From: an uncultured Castellaniella sp.
GTDB lineage: Bacteria; Pseudomonadota; Gammaproteobacteria; Burkholderiales; Burkholderiaceae_B
DNA length: 64,000 nucleotides
Assembly: GCF_937988725.1 (NCBI RefSeq)
Contig: NZ_CALKHS010000004.1
Location: forward strand, 186,001-250,000
Reading direction: 5' to 3'
A program made the position numbers and the translations under genes. How positions within the stretch are numbered: the first letter of the stretch is position 1; each line of letters starts with the position of its first letter. Below the pieces are notes generated by a model, which saw only the letters and a list, made by a program, of their open reading frames with translations, made no database searches and had not been told where the DNA came from. Positions 29,410-37,268 of this stretch are shown here, piece after piece.

Positions 29410-29468
29410 TCGGGAACGGCGGGCAGCCATCGGCTGCGCCGCCGCCTTCCAGCGCGCTTCCGTCCGGA

Positions 29469-30416
29469 TCAGGCGTCCAGCGCCCGGGCGCAATGCCGCG
29501 CCACTTCCGCTGCGGCCTGATCCGACAGGCAATCCACGCTGGTTCGCTGCGGCAGCGACCGCAGCCAGGTGATCTGGCGCTTGGCGAGCTGCCGGGTGGC
29601 GGCGATGGCCTGCTCGATGGCCTGGTCCAGAGACACGCGCCCGTCCAGATGATCCCAGAGCTGCCGGTAGCCCACGCAGCGGATGGACGGCAGGCCGGGA
29701 TGCAGGTCGGGCCGGGCATGCAGGGCGCGGACCTCGTCCAGCAGTCCGGCGCCGATCATGGCCTGGTAGCGCTGCGCGATGCGGGCATGCAGCACGGACC
29801 GGTCGGATGGCTCCAGGCTGATCGTCAGGAATCTCCAGCCCGGCAGGACAGGCTGCGGCGGCCGGGCCAGCCAGTCGCTCATGGCGCGCCCGCTGCCGCG
29901 CCAGATCTCCAGGGCGCGCTGCAGGCGCTGGCTGTCGTTGGGCGCCAGCCGGGCGGCGGTGGCCGGATCGACCCGGGCCAGTTCGGCGTGCAGCGCCGGC
30001 CAGCCGCGTTCCCGGGCCTCTGCGTCCAGCGCCTGGCGGATCGCCGGGTCCGCGCCGGGCAGTTCGTTCAGTCCTTCCCGCAGCGCCTTGTAATACAGCA
30101 TGGTGCCGCCGCACAGGATCGGGATGCGTCCCCGCCGGCGGATGTCCTGCGCCAGCTCCGCCGCGTCGCGCGCGAATTCCGCCGCCGAATACGATTGCGC
30201 GGGATCGCGGATGTCCAGCAGGTGGTGAGGCATCTGCGCCTGTTCCTGGACGCCGGGCTTGGCCGTGCCGATGTCCATGCCCCGGTAGATGGTGGCCGAA
30301 TCCATGACAATGAGTTCGATCGGCCAGCGCCGCGCCAGCGCCATCGAGGCTGCCGACTTGCCCGAGGCCGTCGGCCCGGCCAGGCAGATCAGCAAAGGAG
30401 GAAGACTTGGGTTCAC
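29469..30416 (-). CDS. miaA: tRNA dimethylallyltransferase
   Basis: A 315-residue enzyme that adds a dimethylallyl group to A37 of tRNAs reading UNN codons. The P-loop GPTASGKS is near residue 14, followed by the conserved DSATIYRGMDIGTAKP and PHHLLDIRDP. Length and all core motifs are normal. In relatives as I recall them, miaA follows mutL directly; here a toxin-antitoxin pair separates them by about 700 bases. Confidence 0.96.
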   Translation of the reverse strand: MNPSLPPLLICLAGPTASGKSAASMALARRWPIELIVMDSATIYRGMDIGTAKPGVQEQAQMPHHLLDIRDPAQSYSAAEFARDAAELAQDIRRRGRIPILCGGTMLYYKALREGLNELPGADPAIRQALDAEARERGWPALHAELARVDPATAARLAPNDSQRLQRALEIWRGSGRAMSDWLARPPQPVLPGWRFLTISLEPSDRSVLHARIAQRYQAMIGAGLLDEVRALHARPDLHPGLPSIRCVGYRQLWDHLDGRVSLDQAIEQAIAATRQLAKRQITWLRSLPQRTSVDCLSDQAAAEVARHCARALDA

Positions 30417-30476
30417 GGGATGAGGATGTGACGGTTCGTGATGGAGGGGAGGCCGGACTGTTCAGGCCGTCCGCTG

Positions 30477-30773
30477 TCAGGAAGCGGGATAGCCGGCTTC
30501 GCGTTGATGGCGGACGGTCAGGATCAGGACGGCATCGGCGGGATATTCATAACTGTATAGGGCGACGTAGCCGGTTTTTCCCCGGGAAATGACCAGTTCC
30601 CGAAGATCGGAATCCACGGTGCGGCCGATCAATGGATGGCGCCGCAAAATCGAAATCGCCTCGATGATCAGATCCACCGTGTCGCGGGCTGCCGGGGGGT
30701 CGATGTCCTGCAGAAAGTCCGTCAGGCGTTCCAGATCTTGCAGGGCCCGATCGGCGTAGTTCAGGGTCGCCAC
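30477..30773 (-). CDS. RelE/ParE-family toxin
   Basis: A 98-residue type II toxin-like protein. LNYADRALQDLERLTDFL and RRHPLIGRTVDSDLRELVI followed by GYVALYSYE and LILTVRHQREAGY are typical of the ParE/RelE fold, with the C-terminal VRHQ-E strand well conserved. ParE members poison gyrase while RelE members cut mRNA; which applies cannot be said by eye. Its start overlaps the antitoxin stop region by 13 bases, the usual arrangement for co-translation. It lies between miaA and mutL, where relatives have none as far as I recall. Confidence 0.85.
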   Translation of the reverse strand: MATLNYADRALQDLERLTDFLQDIDPPAARDTVDLIIEAISILRRHPLIGRTVDSDLRELVISRGKTGYVALYSYEYPADAVLILTVRHQREAGYPAS

Positions 30774-31045
30774 GGGTGAGCCTTGGGGCGCTTGGCGGGG
30801 GCGCCTGCCGCGCGTTCCCGCAGATAGGCGTGGACGTCGTCGGCGGCGTAGCCCAGCCCGGTATCCAGCATCTGCTGGCGGGCGGCTTTGGCTTGTTCCA
30901 GGAATTGCGCCCGTTGCTCGGTCGAGACGGCGGCCTGTTCGATGGCGGACACCATGAAAGCGTGCGGCGTCATGCCCAGTTCGCGGGCGGCATGGATGGC
31001 GCGGGCCTTGAGCGCTTCGGACAGTTTGAGCGAGGTGGTGGTCAT
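30761..31045 (-). CDS. Ribbon-helix-helix antitoxin of the RelE/ParE pair
   Basis: A 94-residue protein with an N-terminal ribbon-helix-helix DNA-binding domain (TTTSLKLSEALKARAIHAA, then LGMTPHAFMVSAIEQA). The C-terminal half (AYLRERAAGAPAKRPKAHPWRP) is polar and should wrap around the toxin. It precedes the toxin and overlaps it. A 20-bp palindrome lies 25 bases upstream of its start, in the position expected for its own operator, so autorepression is likely. Confidence 0.83.
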   Translation of the reverse strand: MTTTSLKLSEALKARAIHAARELGMTPHAFMVSAIEQAAVSTEQRAQFLEQAKAARQQMLDTGLGYAADDVHAYLRERAAGAPAKRPKAHPWRP

Positions 31046-31069
31046 GATGGAAGCCCGGGAAGAAGCTTG

Positions 31070-31089
31070 GGTGCTACTAGAGTAACACC
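31070..31089. promoter_or_regulatory. Palindromic operator of the toxin-antitoxin pair
   Basis: GGTGCTACTAGAGTAACACC is a near-perfect inverted repeat with 9-base arms (one mismatch) around AG, and its core TACT-AG-AGTA is exact. It is the only such element in the short gap between the antitoxin start and mutL. Ribbon-helix-helix antitoxins usually repress through sites like this; binding itself is inference. Confidence 0.6.
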
Positions 31090-31118
31090 GATGGCTGGCG
31101 CGGTGTCGGGATGACGGT

Positions 31119-33086
31119 TTACTGCCCTCGCATGAACAGCTTGTCCAGATCGGACAGGCTCCATTGGAACCAGGTCGGGCGGCCGTGGTTGCATTGGTCG
31201 GCGCGTTCGGTGCGTTCCATCTGGCGCAGCAGAGCGTTCATTTCGTCCAGCGTCAGGCGGCGGTTGGCGCGGATCGCGCCGTGGCAGGCCATGGTGGACA
31301 GCAGTTCGTTGCGCTGTTCGGTCAGGCGGGCCGATTGACCGAACCGTTCCACGTCGGCCAGCACGCCGCGCGCCAGGGATTCGATATCGCCCTGGGCGAG
31401 CAGAGCGGGCACGGCCCGTACGGCCAGCGATGCGGGGCCGGTGGGACGGATGCGCAGCCCCAGCCCGTCCAGCGTGTCCTGGTGATCCTGGGCGATGGCC
31501 ACCTGGGTTTCCGTCGCCGTGAACACCACCGGCACCAGCAGGTCCTGGGCGGGCAGGGGGGCTTCGTCCAGCGCCCCCTTCAGCCGTTCGTACACCACCC
31601 GTTCGTGGGCGGCGTGCATGTCCACCAGGATCAGGCCGCGCGCGTTCTGCGCCAGGATATAGATGCCATGCAGCTGGCCCAGGGCCAGGCCCAGGGGCAG
31701 GTCGCCTGCGGGTTGCGCCGCCGGGGGCAGGCTCGCGGTCGCGGCCGCCGGCGTCCTGTCCGCGATGGGGAAGGTCCCGGGCGCGCCGCCGTTTGAGGAC
31801 GCCGGGGAGTCGGCGGGGTCCAGGGGCCGGTACAGCGTGCGCCAATCCTGGCTAGGGCCCGAGTCGTGCAGGGCGAAGCGCTGCTGCACCGGGACCTGGC
31901 CCGGATAGCGGGCGGGGCCGCGTCCCTGCGGGGCGGCGGGCGCGAGAACGGACTGCCCGCGGCCGGCGCCGGGCATGGGGGCGGAACCCCAGGCATCATG
32001 CCGTCCGGCATCCTGCGAAGAATTGCCTGGCGTGGCCCCGGTGGATTGCGGAACGTCGCCGTTGGTCGGATCCGGCGGCGTGTCGGCCGTCTCGCCGGCC
32101 GCGCCGCCCCGTTGCGCCAGGGCCTGCCCCAGCGATTGCGCCACGTAGCGGTGCACCGCCCCGCTGTCGCGGAAGCGGACTTCGCTCTTGGCGGGGTGCA
32201 CGTTCACGTCCACCCCGGCCGGATCCAGCCCCAGGAACAGCACGTAGGCCGGCTGCCGGTCGCCGTGCAGCACGTCGGCATAGGCCTGGCGCACGGCGTG
32301 CGACACGGTCCGGTCGCGCACGTGGCGGCCGTTGACGTACAGATACTGGCGGTCGGCGCGGTTGCGGGCGAAGGTCGGGCGGGTGATGCAGCCTTCCAGG
32401 GTGATCAGGCCCTGTTCGGCCGAAACCGGCAGGCTCTGGGCCTGGAATTCCACCCCCAGGACGTCGCGGATCCGGCCCTGGATGTCGGTGACCGGCCAGT
32501 TGCGCTGGGGTTTGTCGTTGTGAAAGACCCGCAGGGCGACTTCCGGATGCGCCAGGGCGATGCGTTCGATGGCGTCCAGGCAGTGGCCGTATTCGGTGGC
32601 CTCGGACCGCAGGAACTTGCGGCGGGCGGGGATGTGGTCGAACAATTGGCGCATGTCGACCCGGGTGCCGGCGGGCCCGGCGGCGGGTACGGGTTCCCGC
32701 TGTCCGGGACCGATCTGCCAGGCCTGGTCCGCGTCCGCCGTGCGCGAACTGATGGTCAGCTGCGCCACGGAGGCGATCGAGGCCAGCGCTTCGCCGCGAA
32801 ATCCCATGGTGGCGACCGATTCCAGTTCCGCCAGGGACGCGATCTTGCTGGTGGCGTGCCGCTGCAGGGCCAGCGTCAGCTGGTCGCGAGGGATGCCGGA
32901 GCCGTCGTCGGCCACCAGGATGCGCCGAATGCCGCCGCCGTCCAGCCGGACTTCGATGGCCCGGGCGCCGGCGTCCAGGGCGTTCTCCAGCAATTCCTTC
33001 AGGACAGAAGCCGGCCGTTCGATGACTTCGCCGGCGGCGATCTGGCTGATCAGGGTGTCGGGCAGGGCGGAAATGGGTCGGGTCAT
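31119..33086 (-). CDS. mutL: DNA mismatch repair protein MutL (endonuclease type)
   Basis: A 655-residue mismatch repair protein. The GHKL ATPase motifs are in the first ~110 residues: ELLENALDAGA, DDGSGI and GFRGEALASI. A variable proline-, glycine- and alanine-rich linker of roughly 130 residues follows residue 340. The C-terminal domain carries D489-M-H-A-x2-E495-x4-E500 (DMHAAHERVVYE), a match to the DQHA(x)2E(x)4E metal site of endonuclease MutL proteins. The supporting motifs ACHGAIRAN and QCNHGRPT are also present. In organisms lacking MutH, MutL itself makes the strand nick. The ATG at 33086 begins at MTRPISALPD. Confidence 0.96.
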   Translation of the reverse strand: MTRPISALPDTLISQIAAGEVIERPASVLKELLENALDAGARAIEVRLDGGGIRRILVADDGSGIPRDQLTLALQRHATSKIASLAELESVATMGFRGEALASIASVAQLTISSRTADADQAWQIGPGQREPVPAAGPAGTRVDMRQLFDHIPARRKFLRSEATEYGHCLDAIERIALAHPEVALRVFHNDKPQRNWPVTDIQGRIRDVLGVEFQAQSLPVSAEQGLITLEGCITRPTFARNRADRQYLYVNGRHVRDRTVSHAVRQAYADVLHGDRQPAYVLFLGLDPAGVDVNVHPAKSEVRFRDSGAVHRYVAQSLGQALAQRGGAAGETADTPPDPTNGDVPQSTGATPGNSSQDAGRHDAWGSAPMPGAGRGQSVLAPAAPQGRGPARYPGQVPVQQRFALHDSGPSQDWRTLYRPLDPADSPASSNGGAPGTFPIADRTPAAATASLPPAAQPAGDLPLGLALGQLHGIYILAQNARGLILVDMHAAHERVVYERLKGALDEAPLPAQDLLVPVVFTATETQVAIAQDHQDTLDGLGLRIRPTGPASLAVRAVPALLAQGDIESLARGVLADVERFGQSARLTEQRNELLSTMACHGAIRANRRLTLDEMNALLRQMERTERADQCNHGRPTWFQWSLSDLDKLFMRGQ

Positions 33087-33236
33087 GAAAGCGATTATAG
33101 TAAGCGTCGGCTCGCAATCGAGCGAAGCGGAATGCGCGCGCCCACAGGTCGGCGCGGATGCTTTCCGCATGACATCGGCCCTTGCCGGTGCCCGGTGCGG
33201 GCTGTCGCATCATTCTCAACGAGGTTTCAGGCGGTC

Positions 33237-33881
33237 ATGGCCGAATTCTTTCATCTGGTGCTCAATATCGACCAATCCCTGGGCGTCTGGGTCGCCCAGT
33301 ACGGCGCCTGGATCTATCTGATCCTGGCGCTGATCATCTTCGGCGAGACCGGCCTGGTCGTCCTGCCTTTTTTGCCGGGCGATTCCCTGCTGTTCATCGC
33401 GGGCGCGTTCGGCGCCACCGGCCAGCTCGATCCCGTGCTGATGGGCGGCATCCTGATCGTCGCCGCCATCCTGGGCAACACGGTCAATTATTCCGTGGGC
33501 CGCTTCATCGGCCCCAAGGTCTTTTCCCACGACTACCGCTTCCTGGACCGCAAGGCCTTGCTGAAGACCCACGCCTTCTATGAAAAGCACGGCGGCAAGA
33601 CCATCGTGCTGTCGCGCTTCCTGCCGCTGTTTCGCACCTTCGCGCCTTTCGTGGCCGGGGTGGCCGGCATGCGGCTGTTCATGTTCCAGCTGTACAACGC
33701 CATCGGCGCCATCGCCTGGATCGCGGGCCTGATCACCCTGGGCTATTTCTTCGGCAATGTCCCCATCGTCAGGGAACATCTGAACACCATCGTCCTGATC
33801 GGCGTCGGCGCCGCCGCCATCCCGGCCCTGGCCGGCGTCCTGTGGAAGCTGCTGCGGCGCAAGAATCCGGATCGGGCCTGA
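33237..33881 (+). CDS. DedA-family inner-membrane protein
   Basis: A 214-residue polytopic membrane protein of the DedA/SNARE-associated (VTT) family. Characteristic stretches are ETGLVVLPFLPGDSLLF near residue 35 and RFLPLFRTFAPFVAGVAGM in the middle. Members such as YqjA/YghB are needed for membrane energetics and drug tolerance, and some flip undecaprenyl phosphate. The large open frame upstream is antisense to mutL and carries no family similarity; ATG 33237 begins right at the conserved N-terminus. It is divergent from mutL and convergent with the MqsA remnant. Confidence 0.92.
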   Translation: MAEFFHLVLNIDQSLGVWVAQYGAWIYLILALIIFGETGLVVLPFLPGDSLLFIAGAFGATGQLDPVLMGGILIVAAILGNTVNYSVGRFIGPKVFSHDYRFLDRKALLKTHAFYEKHGGKTIVLSRFLPLFRTFAPFVAGVAGMRLFMFQLYNAIGAIAWIAGLITLGYFFGNVPIVREHLNTIVLIGVGAAAIPALAGVLWKLLRRKNPDRA

Positions 33882-34110
33882 TCAGGCGGCCCGGATTTCG
33901 TCCAGCAGGCCGGGGTGCCGGTCCAGCAATTTGAATAGCTGCACCAGAGCCAGCGGCGGCCTGGCCTTGCCGCTTTCATAGCGGGAAAAGGCGTTGACGC
34001 CGCCGCCGAAAATCCTGGCGGCCTCGCTTTGGCCAAGCCCCAGTTCGCTGGCGCCAAGGCGCGCGGAATCATCGTCGGCCTCCGGGATGCGCTTGGGCAG
34101 CGCGGCAATC
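33882..34110 (-). pseudogene. Remnant of an MqsA-type antitoxin (C-terminal HTH only)
   Basis: Reading the minus strand towards the stop TGA at 33884-33882 gives a coding-like stretch without any in-frame ATG. It contains EAARIFGGGVNAFSRYESGK, then about 25 residues ending DEIRAA. This closely resembles the C-terminal helix-turn-helix of E. coli MqsA (YgiT), including FGGGVNAFSRYE and the LDKHPELL-like LDRHPGLL. The zinc-binding N-terminal half with its CxxC motifs is missing, and there is no MqsR toxin nearby. I take it for a decayed antitoxin; alternatively a GTG/TTG-initiated mini-protein could still be made. The start coordinate is approximate. Confidence 0.65.
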
Positions 34111-34154
34111 CCTGAGGGATAAAAAGGTCGTGGCTGGAATCGGAGGCCCGGAAG

Positions 34155-34184
34155 CGCAAAGCCACCCCAAGGGGCGGCTTTGCG
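34155..34184 (-). terminator. Hairpin downstream of amiC
   Basis: CGCAAAGCCaCCCC and GGGGcGGCTTTGCG pair over a 2-base loop with one internal mismatch, about 40 bases past the amiC stop. The GC-rich stem with an AAAGCC/GGCTTT base is the common terminator form in these genomes, though the T-tract is poor. Confidence 0.6.
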
Positions 34185-34222
34185 GGAGGAGCCGGGTCGA
34201 GCGGCGGGTCGTGCGATCGAGC

Positions 34223-35557
34223 TTACGCCCGCCGTGCCAGGGCCGGGTTGGCGGCGAAGTAGTCGCGCACGCCGCTCAGCACGGCCGAGGCGATCTTCTG
34301 CTGGTGCGCGGGGGTGCGCAGCAGGGCTTCTTCCTGGGGATTGCTGATGAACGCCGTTTCGATCAGGATGGACGGGATGTCGGGCGCCTTCAGCACGGCG
34401 AAACCGGCGCGTTCGATGCGGTTCTTGTGCAGCTCGTTGATCTTGCCGATTTCCTGCAGCACCTGGGTGCCGACCTTGATCGAATCGTTGATCTGCGCCC
34501 CGGTGGACAGGTCCAGCAGCACTTTCGCGACCTGGGCGTTGTGGGCGCCCAGGTTCACGCCGCCGATCAGGTCGGCGTCGTTTTCCTTCTTGGCCAGCCA
34601 GCGGGCGGCCGAACTGGTCGCCCCGTGTTCCGACAGCGCCCAGACCGACGACCCGCGGGCCGACGGCTTGATCCAGGCGTCCGCGTGGATGGAAATGAAC
34701 AGGTCCGCCTGCACCCGGCGGGCCTTCTGCACCCGCACGTTCAGGGGCACGAAGTAGTCCCGGTCGCGGGTCATGTAGGCCCGCATGTTGGGCTGCGCGT
34801 CGATCAGCTTCTTCAGGCGCTGGGCGATCTGCAGCACGATGTCCTTTTCGTGGGTGCCGCGCCGGCCGGTGGCGCCGGGGTCTTCCCCGCCATGTCCCGG
34901 ATCGAGCGCGATCAGGATGGGGCGGTCCAGCCGCCTGCCGGGCGACGGCTTGGGGGTGACCGCGAGAGGCGGCTCGGGCGGGGGCGTCATGGGGGGCGGC
35001 AGTTCCTGGCCCTTGACCGCCGGCACCGGGGCCTCGCTGGGGCTGTTCTGCGCCAGGTCTTCCAGGATGCCGGCCAGGGGATCGTTCTTGGCGTCCTTCA
35101 GCAGAGCCATCAGCGGATCCTGGGCGACCTTGGGATACAGGTCCAGCACCAGGCGGTACTTGTATTCGCCGATGGGCTTGAGCGTGAAGACCTGGGGCGC
35201 GACGTCCTGCTTCAGGTCGAACACCAGGCGCACCACGTTGGGCCGGTTCTGGCCCACGCGCACGCTGCTGATGTAGGGATCGTTGGGCTTGATCTTGGAC
35301 ACCAGATTGCTGATGGCGGCGTCCATGTGCAGGCCTTCGATGTCCACCACCAGCCGGTGGGGATGGTCCAGGGTGAACTGTTCGGCCTTCAGCTCGGTGT
35401 CCATTTCCAGCGTGACGCGGGTGTACTCGTCGGCCGGCCAGGTCCGCACCGCCAGGATCGTGGCGGCCTGCGCCAGGCGGGGAATGACGGGCAGCAGCAA
35501 CAGCGTGCAGCCGCCCGCGATCAGTTTGCGCCGCAAGGGGATGGGGGCGGGATTCAT
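34223..35557 (-). CDS. amiC: N-acetylmuramoyl-L-alanine amidase AmiC
   Basis: A 444-residue periplasmic cell-division amidase that cuts the peptide stem from peptidoglycan. The N-terminus reads PIPLRRKLIAGGCTLLLLP, a twin-arginine signal as expected for AmiC. An AMIN domain follows (~residues 35-145), then a Pro-rich linker and the Amidase_3 catalytic domain. Zinc ligands are visible in LDPGHGGEDPG (His), THEKD (Glu) and ISIHADA (His). The ATG at 35557 overlaps the tsaE stop as ATGA, arguing for coupling; an in-frame ATG at 35587 would add ten residues and is the alternative. A hairpin ends the unit. Confidence 0.93.
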   Translation of the reverse strand: MNPAPIPLRRKLIAGGCTLLLLPVIPRLAQAATILAVRTWPADEYTRVTLEMDTELKAEQFTLDHPHRLVVDIEGLHMDAAISNLVSKIKPNDPYISSVRVGQNRPNVVRLVFDLKQDVAPQVFTLKPIGEYKYRLVLDLYPKVAQDPLMALLKDAKNDPLAGILEDLAQNSPSEAPVPAVKGQELPPPMTPPPEPPLAVTPKPSPGRRLDRPILIALDPGHGGEDPGATGRRGTHEKDIVLQIAQRLKKLIDAQPNMRAYMTRDRDYFVPLNVRVQKARRVQADLFISIHADAWIKPSARGSSVWALSEHGATSSAARWLAKKENDADLIGGVNLGAHNAQVAKVLLDLSTGAQINDSIKVGTQVLQEIGKINELHKNRIERAGFAVLKAPDIPSILIETAFISNPQEEALLRTPAHQQKIASAVLSGVRDYFAANPALARRA

Positions 35558-36060
35558 CGGCGCGATGAGGTCAGGTGAGTCAGCCATAGCTGTCCTTTTT
35601 CGCTGCAGGCGCTTAGCCATGCGCGTCTGCCGGCCCCGGCATATTCCAGCAAAATATCCAGATCCGGAGGGGGTAGGCGGGTGCCAGCCTGTTCAGGCCA
35701 TTCGATCAGGACGACCGCATGGTCGGCCAACAGTTCGCCAAACCCCGCGTCCCGCCATTCGTGCGCATCGCTAAATCTATAGAAATCAAAGTGATAGAAG
35801 TATAAGTTAGAAACATTATAGCTTTCAAGCAGCGCGTAGCTGGGACTTTTGATGCGGCCGGTCACGCCGCCCGCCCGCAACAGCGCTCGGGCCAGGCTGG
35901 TTTTGCCCGCGCCCAGCTCTCCTCTCAGGTGAATGCGCCCTCCGGCCGGCAGCGATTCCGGGGCATGGCCGCAGACCAGGGCCGCCAGGCGTTGCGCCAG
36001 GGCCACGGTGGCCTCTTCGTCCGGCAAGGGCCATTCAACGGGGGGCAGGGGAAATGTCAT
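35554..36060 (-). CDS. tsaE: tRNA threonylcarbamoyladenosine ATPase TsaE
   Basis: A 168-residue P-loop ATPase of the complex that makes t6A37 in ANN-decoding tRNAs. The Walker A element is GELGAGKTSLARAL, KSPSYALLESY follows, and HFDFYRF and VLIEWPEQ are conserved. The ATG at 36060 (MTFPLPP) is preferred; another ten codons upstream is possible. A roughly 60-base patch encoding SYNVSNLYFYHFDFYRFS (35771-35830) has only about 16 G or C bases, far poorer than anything around it. The stop overlaps the amiC start. Confidence 0.94.
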   Translation of the reverse strand: MTFPLPPVEWPLPDEEATVALAQRLAALVCGHAPESLPAGGRIHLRGELGAGKTSLARALLRAGGVTGRIKSPSYALLESYNVSNLYFYHFDFYRFSDAHEWRDAGFGELLADHAVVLIEWPEQAGTRLPPPDLDILLEYAGAGRRAWLSACSEKGQLWLTHLTSSRR

Positions 36061-36102
36061 GATGTCCAGGCGTTTCAGTCCGTGGGGCATTGTATGCCGC
36101 CC

Positions 36103-36996
36103 TCAGCCCGCGATTCCCAGCCATATCGGCAGCGTGATGGCCGACAGCAGCGTCCCCAGCGACATCGTGACCGCCACCAGGCGGCCGTCGCCGCCCATGC
36201 GGGCGGCCAGGACATGCGCAGCCGACGAGGTCGGCACCGCCGAGAACAGCAGCAAGACCGTGCTTTCCCGCGCGGACAGGCCCAGCATCCCGGTCAGCGC
36301 CAGAGTCCAGACCGGCAGCAGGACCAGCTTGGCCGCAATCATCCAGGCCATCAGCGGCGCATGCCGGCGCCCGCCTTCCAGCGACAGCGTGGCGCCCACG
36401 CACAGCAGGCCCAGGGCGATGGCGCAGGATCCCAGCCTGCCCAGGGCCACTTCGGCCACGTGCGGGATCGGCGCCTGCAGGAAATTGAAGGCCAGGGCCG
36501 CCAGCGTCGCCAGGATGAAGGGATTGCGCGCCATCTCGCCCAGCGCGCGGCCGCCGTTGCGACTGGCCAGGGCGTGCACCGCCCCCACATTGCTGATGGG
36601 CACGGCGAACCCCAGGATCACGGCCATGGTCGCCTGGGCGTCGGCCCAGCCTAGGCCGGCCGCCAGCGACAGCGCCAGATAACTGTTGAAGCGGAACGCG
36701 CACTGCGCCGTCGCCGCGTGCGCCGCCGGGTCGGGGCGCACCGCCAGCCGCCCCAGCCAGGCCAGGGCGATCCCGCCCAGCATCACCCCCACGGTGGCCG
36801 CCAGCAGCACCGTCGTGCTGCCCAGCGCCATGGGCGCCCGCGTGATCGAATGAAACAGGAGAGCGGGAAACAGTACGAAATACACCAGCTTCTCCGCCTG
36901 GGCGAAAAACAGGCGATCGAACTTGAAGCGATGCAGCAACAGCCACCCCAGGGCGATCAGCAGGAAGTCGGGGAGGATCAGCAGGATGACGGACAT
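36103..36996 (-). CDS. AEC-family (auxin efflux carrier-like) transporter
   Basis: A 297-residue inner-membrane permease with about eight to ten hydrophobic segments, of the AEC/BART type. FVLFPALLFHSITRAP near the start and AVPTSSAAHVLAARMGGDG near the end are recognisable family stretches. Bacterial members export or import small organic acids such as malate or malonate; the substrate is unknown here. The ATG at 36996 (MSVILLILP) begins at the first membrane helix; the open frame upstream encodes polar, unrelated residues. It faces away from the porin gene. Confidence 0.88.
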   Translation of the reverse strand: MSVILLILPDFLLIALGWLLLHRFKFDRLFFAQAEKLVYFVLFPALLFHSITRAPMALGSTTVLLAATVGVMLGGIALAWLGRLAVRPDPAAHAATAQCAFRFNSYLALSLAAGLGWADAQATMAVILGFAVPISNVGAVHALASRNGGRALGEMARNPFILATLAALAFNFLQAPIPHVAEVALGRLGSCAIALGLLCVGATLSLEGGRRHAPLMAWMIAAKLVLLPVWTLALTGMLGLSARESTVLLLFSAVPTSSAAHVLAARMGGDGRLVAVTMSLGTLLSAITLPIWLGIAG

Positions 36997-37091
36997 GGAG
37001 GCTTTGCCGGGGCTACTATGGTGGTGCGTATCGGAGGCCGCCGGCGCGCCGGCTGGAATCAGATGCATTGTAGGGCGCGGCGGGATGCCTT

Positions 37092-37107
37092 GTTGTGGAT
37101 CCGCAAC
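37092..37107. promoter_or_regulatory. Palindrome upstream of the porin gene
   Basis: GTTGTGGATCCGCAAC is a 16-bp inverted repeat with one mismatched pair around GGATCC. It lies between the AEC transporter and the porin, so it could serve either. No binding protein is assigned. Confidence 0.3.
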
Positions 37108-37176
37108 GCCTTTTTCGGAAAACTACCGGGTTTCCGCAGTTCAACATGGCGTTCATCCCGGATTTTTGATGCAATA

Positions 37177-37230
37177 CCAACAACTTCCCTTCGCGGAGTT
37201 AGAAGGAGCAGCAGCACAGGATGTTGTTGG
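37177..37230 (+). promoter_or_regulatory. Structured leader of the porin mRNA
   Basis: CCAACAAC (37177-37184) and GTTGTTGG (37223-37230) form a perfect 8-bp inverted repeat enclosing CCTTC-GAAGG. It would fold in the transcript about 40 bases before the porin start, if transcription begins upstream of it. A 23-codon frame (37169-37240) also passes through here but has no good start signal. Confidence 0.35.
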
Positions 37231-37268
37231 CCTGCTCTGATTCACACAAATCTACGGAGATTTCTTAC

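Noticed and set aside
29423..29437. GCAGCC-ATC-GGCTGC hairpin between the convergent purM and miaA genes as a bidirectional terminator.
   Set aside because: The stem is short and there is no T-tract on either side, so it was not listed as a terminator.
33743..34165. A 140-codon minus-strand frame overlapping the end of dedA.
   Set aside because: The MqsA-like similarity is in a different minus-strand frame; this one is low-complexity and overlaps dedA.
37169..37240. A 23-codon leader-peptide frame before the porin.
   Set aside because: No ribosome-binding site, no regulatory codon pattern; more likely untranslated leader.
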